NCBI GenBank assembly: GCA_964453665.1
Contig: CAYVQT010000008.1
Coordinates: 5,579-69,578, forward strand
Direction: 5' to 3'
Length of the DNA: 64,000 nucleotides
Source of the DNA: DAOUTY01 sp964453665
GTDB lineage: Bacteria > Chloroflexota > Dehalococcoidia > SZUA-161
The notes under the pieces are model-generated. The model searched no databases, was not told the origin of the DNA, and was given only the letters and a program-made list of their open reading frames with translations. This document shows positions 58,202-64,000 of this stretch, piece after piece; positions within the stretch are counted from its first letter, which is position 1; the number at the start of each line of letters is the position of its first letter. A program made the translations under genes and the position numbers.

Positions 58202-59546
58202 CCTCTTTGCTCCAGTATATCGGCACCTTTGCTATAATCCTGGTACCCTTCCCAATTTGTGACTGGATATCGCATGTACCGCCGAGGAGACTCGCCCTTT
58301 CTTTCATGCTGAACAGTCCTCGACCGCGGCCGCTTTCGTCCACTTCAATTGGCCGTGACGCATCAAATCCACTGCCATCATCTTCTATTTGCATTGTGAG
58401 TTCGTAAGAGGTGCGCCGCAGGTTAATTACCGCGTTCTTGGCCTGGGAGTGCCAGGCTATGTTAGCGATTGACCCCTGGGCGATACGGTAAAGCCCGAAT
58501 TCAACTTCTGAAGGAAACCGTTCTTCAATACCTTCATAGTTTACCAGTACGTTGATCCCCATAGGCTGAAGGCGGCTCTCGGCGTATTGGCGGATGGCGG
58601 GCCCTAGTCCGAGGCTGTCAAGGGCGGTTGGCCTGAGAGACTTCATTATCTTACTTATCTCCGAACCTAGCTGCAGGGTGATGTTGTGGGCCTGCTTAAG
58701 CTTGGCTTTGAACGCCTCATCACCGAAGTCGGAGGCGCTGGCGATATCCAGGAGTGCTTGCATGTTCAGTGACAGGCCGGTCAGCGACTGGCTGGTTTCA
58801 TCGTGCAGTTCACGGGCAACCCTGCCGCGCTCTTCCTCCTGAGCTTTCAACATGTGACGGGCGAGTCGTCGGTAATTTTCCCGTTCCTTTCTCAAACGTG
58901 CATATAACTCTGCCTGCTCGATAGCGACTCCCACCTGATCGCCGATTGCGTGCAGTAGATGCATGTCGTCTTTGGTAAAATGGCGCGGCGAGTGACTGGA
59001 AACGTTTAACACGCCCAGTACGGTATCTTTAGCCCGGAGCGGGACGCTGATGAATGCCTTGAGCCCCTCCGTGCTGATCAGATTCAGCCAGGCAGCACGC
59101 GGGTCTGTTGAGATATCCTCCACAAGTACAGCCTTTCCGCTTTGAGCTACCCTTCCGGCAATCCCCTCGCCCAGCTTGAGATTCATCTCTTCAGCATATT
59201 TGTCGGAAAGGCCGCGATAGACCCGGTAGGTAAGCATTTGGGCTTGCTTGTCTATGAGTAGGATTCCTCCTATACTCCCGTCCATTATCTCTAATACGGT
59301 GTCCAGGACAACTTCAAGTATAGCGTCGAGATCGCGCAGCCCGCTGACCGCGGCTGACACCCTGCTCAGGGCTAGGAGCTCGCCGTAAGGTGTCTCAAGT
59401 CTCCTTTTAGATTCTCGATCCTTTGCCCCTGATTTACCCGCAGCACCGGCTGATTGTATGTCCCTTTCGTCGGTTGATGCCATTCCTTTAACCTTTGCGA
59501 TTGAGTGCGATAAGCGTACATGAAGCGTTGGGTCGTTGTCAACCAC
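58170..59546 (-). CDS. Soluble GAF-domain histidine kinase (HisKA_3, NarX-like)
   Basis: 458 residues, starting at GTG 59546 or possibly ATG 59483. No membrane segment. GAF domain about 70-210 (ILEVVLDTVLEIMDGSIGGI to LGVLNVSSHSPRHFTKDD). The phosphoacceptor His is in GRVARELHDETSQSLTGLSL. The ATPase domain ends with IEDDGSGFD and GRGLFSMKERASLLGG. The signal is cytosolic and unknown; it lacks recognisable Fe-S or haem motifs. Paired with the regulator downstream. Confidence 0.9.
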   Translation of the reverse strand: MVDNDPTLHVRLSHSIAKVKGMASTDERDIQSAGAAGKSGAKDRESKRRLETPYGELLALSRVSAAVSGLRDLDAILEVVLDTVLEIMDGSIGGILLIDKQAQMLTYRVYRGLSDKYAEEMNLKLGEGIAGRVAQSGKAVLVEDISTDPRAAWLNLISTEGLKAFISVPLRAKDTVLGVLNVSSHSPRHFTKDDMHLLHAIGDQVGVAIEQAELYARLRKERENYRRLARHMLKAQEEERGRVARELHDETSQSLTGLSLNMQALLDIASASDFGDEAFKAKLKQAHNITLQLGSEISKIMKSLRPTALDSLGLGPAIRQYAESRLQPMGINVLVNYEGIEERFPSEVEFGLYRIAQGSIANIAWHSQAKNAVINLRRTSYELTMQIEDDGSGFDASRPIEVDESGRGRGLFSMKERASLLGGTCDIQSQIGKGTRIIAKVPIYWSKEDAKDQGAGSR

Positions 59547-59606
59547 TGCATCGTGAGCCTGTGGCCTTTGGAAGCAGGCTTTTCCAAATCTCCTGACGCT
59601 TTCTAT

Positions 59607-60785
59607 TTAAAGGCCTATGATGAGAACACTGACGGTATTGCTGATAGGAATACCGCCCAGGTTATGGGTCAGTCCCAGTTTGGGGTCCTTTATCTGGCGC
59701 TGGTCGGCTCTACCCTGTATCTGCAGGTACATTTCATATAGCATCCTCAGGCCGCTGGCGCCAATAGGATGGCCGAAGGATTTCAATCCGCCATCGGGCT
59801 GTACCGGCAGCCCTCCGGTCAGTTCGAAAAACCCCGACTCGATATCCTCTTTTACTTTTCCTTTAGGACTGAACTGTAGATCTTCACAGGTAACGGCCTC
59901 CGTGATACTGAAGCAGTCGTGGAGCTCGGCCATGCTTATCTCCTCGCGCGGATTGGTTATCCCTGCCTCGGCGTAAGCTGCTTCGCCGGCGCGAACGGTT
60001 GCCTTGACCTGAGTGAAATCGTAATCAGCCCTGAGTTCCCCCTCACTGGGGCATACGGAGATCTGCAGCGCTTTGACGTAGACGGGGTCGGGCCTGTAGT
60101 CCTTGGCTTTGTCGGCGGGAACCACGATGGCCGCCGCCGCACCGTCGCTTACCCCGCAGCAATCGAAGAGCCCCAGGGGCCAGGCTACTATCGGCGCGTT
60201 CATTACCTGCTCTATGGTTACCTCTCTCCTCAGGTGTGCCTTGGGGTTAAGGGTGCCGTTATGGTGGCTCTTTACCGATACCGAGCCAATCATTCGCTTG
60301 CCCTCTTCGGGGCTCAGATCGTACCTGGAAAAATATGTGGTGGCCATCAGGGCAAACATACCGGGAGCGGTTCGATCTGGGTATCTATTGCTGGGCAGAC
60401 TCTGCTGGTCGGGCAGCCCGCTCCAGCCCGAATCCTTCAGCTTCTCGAATCCAACGGCAAGACATGTGTCATAAGCGCCTGCGGCTACAGCGTAGCAGGC
60501 GTTTCGAAATGCATCCGACCCCGAAGCACAGGCGTTTTCCACCCTTGTAACGGGGATATACTGCAGCTTCAAGGGGTCTGCGAGGCAGCGGCCGTCGAAG
60601 CCCGATACCCAAGTTCCTCCCCAGGCGGCTTCTATATCTTTGGGTTCAATCTTAGCGTCTTCGATCGCCTCCTTGGTCGCTTCGAAGATCAAATCGTTCT
60701 TGCTCATGTCCCAACGCTCACCAAACTTGGTGCAGCCCATGCCGATGATGGCAACTTTATCTCTTATGCCTTTGATATTCCCCAT
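59607..60785 (-). CDS. Thiolase-fold acetyl-CoA C-acyltransferase (SCP2-thiolase-like)
   Basis: 392 residues. Active-site Cys86 in VENACASGSDAFRNA; HDCFSITE (about 280-290) and GHPIGASGLRMLYEM provide the other catalytic His/Cys region. This is the archaeal/SCP2-type thiolase subgroup, which often acts in a complex with a DUF35 protein and an HMG-CoA synthase. The next gene upstream (37 bp) is exactly an HMG-CoA-synthase-fold/DUF35 fusion, so a two-protein acyl-CoA complex is likely. Confidence 0.88.
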   Translation of the reverse strand: MGNIKGIRDKVAIIGMGCTKFGERWDMSKNDLIFEATKEAIEDAKIEPKDIEAAWGGTWVSGFDGRCLADPLKLQYIPVTRVENACASGSDAFRNACYAVAAGAYDTCLAVGFEKLKDSGWSGLPDQQSLPSNRYPDRTAPGMFALMATTYFSRYDLSPEEGKRMIGSVSVKSHHNGTLNPKAHLRREVTIEQVMNAPIVAWPLGLFDCCGVSDGAAAAIVVPADKAKDYRPDPVYVKALQISVCPSEGELRADYDFTQVKATVRAGEAAYAEAGITNPREEISMAELHDCFSITEAVTCEDLQFSPKGKVKEDIESGFFELTGGLPVQPDGGLKSFGHPIGASGLRMLYEMYLQIQGRADQRQIKDPKLGLTHNLGGIPISNTVSVLIIGL

Positions 60786-60822
60786 TTGCCCTCCTTAAGT
60801 CTAGCTATTATATATTTCAGTA

Positions 60823-62244
60823 CTAGCATCTTATCGGTGTGCACTTCCACCAGTAATTGTGAATGCTTTCGAAGAAATGTACCTGCCTGAATGACACCTC
60901 CACCGGCATGCCGGTCTTTACTTCTGCGGGATCGCGGTCGACCATATTAAATATGATTCTTCCGCCTTCCTCGAAGTCGACGGCCGCTATTGTGGATGGC
61001 GGGTCGATACTGGCTGCCAGGTTGTCGTGAGAGAAGGAAGTCAGTGTGGCCTTCTTGTCGGCGAAGTTATAGGGCTCGAAGTTGTCCATCGCCTGGCAGA
61101 TGACGCACACCCGCTGCGGAGGGTACTGCGGCGTCCCGCAGTTCTTGCATTTGACTCCGTGGAGGGAGAGCCCCCAGTCCATATCCCTCCACAGTGCGGG
61201 GATCGATATGTGATTGATTGGCGGACGGGGAGGCGCCTCGGTTTCCATGAGCCCGCGCCACTGGACATACTTCAGGTAGTTGGGGACCATCTTCTTGGAT
61301 TCGAGATGGCGCTTGATGGCACGTCTATCTTTGATCTTGTCGATGCCGTCGGCAACCTTCAACACGAAAACGTCACAGCCGTCGCCATATGATGCGCACA
61401 GGAGGTTGTCGCCAGCCTTGGCATCCTCCAGCGCTGCTACCAGCATCATCAAGGAAAGGGCACAGCCGGTGTTACCTACTGTCATATACAGGGGGTCCTG
61501 GAGCTGGGCCATGGGGTCGAACCCCATCTTACCGCCGGCCATGCCGAGCAGCCTGGGGTCCGGGGCGTAGATAGCAGCTTTGGCGATATCGCCGGGGCTG
61601 AGGCTGAATTTCTGTAGAGCTGCGGCGACTGTTGACGGCATGATACGCAAGTATCCCGCTTCCCGGACAAAGCGCTCTTCCCAGAAGCGCACGTAGGTAT
61701 CCTTATCCGAGCGCCACATATCGTGGAATTCCTGGAATACAGAAATGCTGCCTTCGATACTTACAGGCCCCTTCTTAGCCACCAGAAGGGCTGCGGCCCC
61801 ATCACCGAAGGACATCTCCTTGTCGCCGTTTGGGGCCCCTATCCGGGTCTCAGCGCATGCGATTAAAACGTTCCCGGCAGCTCCTGATTCAACGGCATCC
61901 ACGGCTGCCCTCAGGGCATTGGTCGCAGCTCGGAGAGAGCCGCCGAAGTCCATAGTCAGTGTGTTCCTGCCCATTCCCAGTGCGCCGGCTACCACCGAGG
62001 CTGCCTGTTTCTCTTTATATGGGGATGTGGTAGAGGCGAAGTACAGGCGATCGACCTTTTTAGGATCGATGCCGGTCAGGCAATCCCTTGCAGCCGCGAC
62101 GGCCATCGTTATGCTGTCTTCGTCATAGCTGGCCACGGCCTTCTCCCCGGGTATGGGAATCATACTGTCCCAGGCCTTCTGGATGTCGGGGCGGCTTAGC
62201 CGATACAGTGGTATATAAGCACCATATGATGCAATCCCTGCCAT
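60823..62244 (-). CDS. HMG-CoA-synthase-fold protein fused to DUF35 (zinc ribbon + OB fold), catalytic Cys absent
   Basis: 473 residues. Thiolase-superfamily domain 1-340 (GIASYGAYIPLYRLSRPDI, DEDSITMAVAAARDCL, FGDGAAALLVAKKG), then a DUF35 part with zinc ribbon CKNCGTPQYPPQRVCVIC and OB fold to the end. In HMG-CoA synthases the nucleophile is in a segment like EFACKAGT; here the aligned segment is FGGSLRAATNAL with Leu104 at the Cys position. It may therefore be a structural or acyl-CoA-presenting partner of the thiolase downstream. Fusion of the two modules is complete and in frame. Confidence 0.85.
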   Translation of the reverse strand: MAGIASYGAYIPLYRLSRPDIQKAWDSMIPIPGEKAVASYDEDSITMAVAAARDCLTGIDPKKVDRLYFASTTSPYKEKQAASVVAGALGMGRNTLTMDFGGSLRAATNALRAAVDAVESGAAGNVLIACAETRIGAPNGDKEMSFGDGAAALLVAKKGPVSIEGSISVFQEFHDMWRSDKDTYVRFWEERFVREAGYLRIMPSTVAAALQKFSLSPGDIAKAAIYAPDPRLLGMAGGKMGFDPMAQLQDPLYMTVGNTGCALSLMMLVAALEDAKAGDNLLCASYGDGCDVFVLKVADGIDKIKDRRAIKRHLESKKMVPNYLKYVQWRGLMETEAPPRPPINHISIPALWRDMDWGLSLHGVKCKNCGTPQYPPQRVCVICQAMDNFEPYNFADKKATLTSFSHDNLAASIDPPSTIAAVDFEEGGRIIFNMVDRDPAEVKTGMPVEVSFRQVHFFESIHNYWWKCTPIRC

Positions 62245-62745
62245 TTGCCCTCCTTATCGCAACTTTCGATGAATATTATAGCAGTCTGGACTCTTATCGA
62301 CAATCCCTGATGCCGGTACAGGCAAGCACCATAGGGTATATTGGATATACTGAGCGGGATGGGCGATGGCTTCAGGATATAGTGGCCGCAATACGCCAGA
62401 CATTTTACTCTTCAGAATGCCCGGCATTGTGTTGAAGGTTAGAGAGGTTGCTGCGTGATTGCAGAAAATCGATCGATATGAGTGATGCTTAACCTGATCC
62501 GGTAGAGCTGAGGTATGCTCGTGAAAACGTGCGAACCTTTTTCTATATGAAGCTAATGCCGGGTTGGAAGCTGAAATTGAAAAGGGAACCTTTCTTTAAG
62601 ATCAGCTCTTGGGGGTAAGTCCAAATAGAGGCCGATCTAACTATTCAGATGGTATAATAATCAAGGGCTGGTCATACTCTGGCTAGGGAAGACGCGGGAG
62701 GTGCTGGAGAGGGTGTAGAGCTGATCGTAACTTAAGGCGGAGAAC
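62245..62745. other. 501-bp gap containing a repeat copy; no gene
   Basis: Holds direct-repeat copy 62401-62539 and, before the methyltransferase, A+T-rich DNA with GGCGGAGAAC as the ribosome site of the next gene. I see no intact reading frame with family support. Confidence 0.5.
62401..62539. repeat. Direct repeat, copy 1 of a 139-bp pair
   Basis: 62401-62539 equals 63812-63950 at 138 of 139 positions (62455 G versus 63866 A), same orientation. It begins with CATTTTACTCTTCAGAATGC and ends with GTGCGAACCTT. It brackets the methyltransferase gene. Confidence 0.92.
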
Positions 62746-63594
62746 ATGAAAGAGGGGATACCTAGTGGAACTGCAATAAGTTCGGCTGTAATGCGAGCAG
62801 TTCACCAGATCCGTGACGCTGAGCCAAAGATCCTTACAGATAATGTAAGTGTGGGCTTGGTTAAGGGCTCTACAGAAGAGGAGATCCTAGCGCAAGATAA
62901 GAGCCTGGACCCATTTATCGCCTTGCGTGCTGGACTGGTTCTAAGCAGCCGATTTGCAGAGGACCAGCTTGAGATAGCGGTCGCCGCTGGAATTGAGCAG
63001 TACGTAATATTAGGTGCCGGGCTTGAAACTTTTGCATTTCGTCAACCTGCATGGGCAAGAAAAATTCGTATTATCGAGATTGATAATCCTCCAACACTGG
63101 AATTCAAACGCGAGCGACTGGCAGCCAAAGGTATTCAGATCCCGAATAACGTCGAATTGTGCCCTATCGACTTCGAACACACCACACTTTCAGACGGACT
63201 AGCTGCTGTTACGTTTGACTTCAGTCGTCCGTCCTTCTTCTCGTGGCTCAGTGTAACCCAGTACCTGACTGAAAGTTCAATTGAAGCAACTCTTCGTTTC
63301 ATTCTAATGATGCCATCACCAACTCAGACAGTATTTACTTTCGCACCACCAGATGAGTGCTTGGACCCAAATACATTGCCTTCATTAAAATTTATCTCTG
63401 ACATGGCGGCAGCAGTAGGAGAGCCCTGGATAACACGATTCAGACCAGAGCATTGGAAAGATTGGCTTCTAAAGCTAGGATTTTCATCTGTATTCCACTT
63501 AACACCACAACTTGCCAACGATCGCTATTTCATGGGACGTACTGATGGTCTTCAGGCTCCAGAGGACGCGCAGCTAATCCACGCTACAGTTTAG
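62746..63594 (+). CDS. LCMT/TIGR00027-type SAM-dependent methyltransferase
   Basis: 282 residues. The AdoMet site is YVILGAGLETFAFR, followed by the acidic RIIEIDNPPTLEFKRERL and the FSWLSVTQYLTESSIEATLR segment, all typical of the leucine carboxyl methyltransferase-like family common in actinobacteria. The methyl acceptor is unknown. It is the only plus-strand gene in this region, A+T-richer than its neighbours, and sits between two 139-bp direct repeats, so recent acquisition is likely. Confidence 0.88.
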   Translation: MKEGIPSGTAISSAVMRAVHQIRDAEPKILTDNVSVGLVKGSTEEEILAQDKSLDPFIALRAGLVLSSRFAEDQLEIAVAAGIEQYVILGAGLETFAFRQPAWARKIRIIEIDNPPTLEFKRERLAAKGIQIPNNVELCPIDFEHTTLSDGLAAVTFDFSRPSFFSWLSVTQYLTESSIEATLRFILMMPSPTQTVFTFAPPDECLDPNTLPSLKFISDMAAAVGEPWITRFRPEHWKDWLLKLGFSSVFHLTPQLANDRYFMGRTDGLQAPEDAQLIHATV

Positions 63595-64000
63595 AACCGA
63601 ACGCTAGTCAATAAATCGTAATTCATTCAGAAGCTATGGGAACGTTCACGGAGATGGGCATGGACTACTGTCTCCACAAGACGCAAGAGGTGCTGGTAAC
63701 GATTCAAGTTTGACCCCAAACTCAGATAAACGTTCGTTTTTTTATACATTGTCAAAGTAGACTATGTGCAAGATATAAGAAAAGGGTTCGCCCGTGTTGA
63801 AGGCGTACCTTCATTTTACTCTTCAGAATGCCCGGCATTGTGTTGAAGGTTAGAGAGGTTGCTGCATGATTGCAGAAAATCGATCGATATGAGTGATGCT
63901 TAACCTGATCCGGTAGAGCTGAGGTATGCTCGTGAAAACGTGCGAACCTTGTATCTTGGTTTAGTTATGATGGAAACTAGTCAAAGTGGAAACTGGGTGC
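63595..64000. other. Terminal gap with second repeat copy; no gene
   Basis: About 220 bp after the methyltransferase show no gene; the short segment CAAGACGCAAGAGGTGCTGG resembles GAAGACGCGGGAGGTGCTGG upstream of the gene (about 62688), possibly another decayed repeat. Copy 2 of the 139-bp repeat then follows to 63950. Confidence 0.5.
63812..63950. repeat. Direct repeat, copy 2 of a 139-bp pair
   Basis: Partner of 62401-62539, starts 1411 bp apart, one mismatch and no indel. Confidence 0.92.

Overview
The window reads as a chromosomal contig from an anaerobic bacterium, most likely an uncultivated member of the Chloroflexota close to Dehalococcoidia. This placement is inferred from gene content: AdoMet decarboxylase with agmatinase, a 30-residue bS22/AURKAIP1-type protein, a 4Fe-4S MinD/NifX/DUF134/DUF364/DUF5320 cluster, two methylene-tetrahydrofolate reductase (MetF/MetV) pairs, NuoE/NuoF/Fdh-like modules and a Tat-exported formate-dehydrogenase-like enzyme. 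A 16S or marker-gene tree would be needed to confirm it. No rRNA, tRNA or CRISPR array was found.

Layout. 1-22.4 kb is mostly minus-strand core genome: a partial DUF72 gene, ATP-type PEP carboxykinase, an MrfA/Hrq1-like helicase, DUF503, a zinc-ribbon gene with an in-frame TAG, valS, rpoC-rpoB with a clear promoter, a receiver protein, polyamine genes, a small helix-turn-helix protein, ricT-holB, the tiny bS22-type gene and a nitroreductase. 22.3-26.3 kb is an A+T-richer plus-strand insert: an Fe-S subunit plus a molybdopterin oxidoreductase, with a degraded IS3 transposase. It is bounded by 235-253 bp direct repeats derived from the 5' end of the nitroreductase gene. A lipoprotein follows, then greA-lysS-serS with a promoter and a leader terminator. 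31-36.3 kb holds an IS110 fragment, a Tat-exported formate-dehydrogenase-like protein whose catalytic His position is Val, a CsoR-family repressor with a Cys-Tyr-Cys rather than Cys-His-Cys metal site, two near-identical promoter/operator modules and a DHA2-type exporter.

36.4-48.3 kb is a long minus-strand gene run. It starts from a strong promoter ahead of a DUF134 regulator and continues through DUF364, Gly/Met-rich proteins, two NifX-type proteins, two ferredoxin-bearing MinD-like ATPases, zinc ribbons, Mrp, a CoA-disulfide-reductase-like flavoprotein, an IscU scaffold, MetV-MetF, a methyltransferase and a radical SAM protein. It resembles the orange-protein (ORP, Mo-Cu cluster) gene neighbourhoods of anaerobes. 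48.5-57.4 kb is a second run: a double receiver, a NuoG/FdhA-like subunit that has lost its Mo-ligand residue, NuoE, a NuoF-GltD fusion, MetV and MetF. I read this as a probable flavin-based bifurcating or transhydrogenase complex feeding the methyl branch of the Wood-Ljungdahl pathway. 57.5-62.2 kb has a soluble GAF histidine kinase with a NarL-type regulator, a thiolase, and an HMG-CoA-synthase/DUF35 fusion lacking the catalytic Cys. The end holds a plus-strand LCMT-type methyltransferase flanked by 139 bp direct repeats, the same arrangement as the 22-26 kb insert.

The main unusual signals are the catalytically altered formate-dehydrogenase-like subunits, the ORP-like metal cluster, the twin CsoR-type promoter modules (one apparently driving only a short RNA), and two accessory cassettes bracketed by direct repeats.
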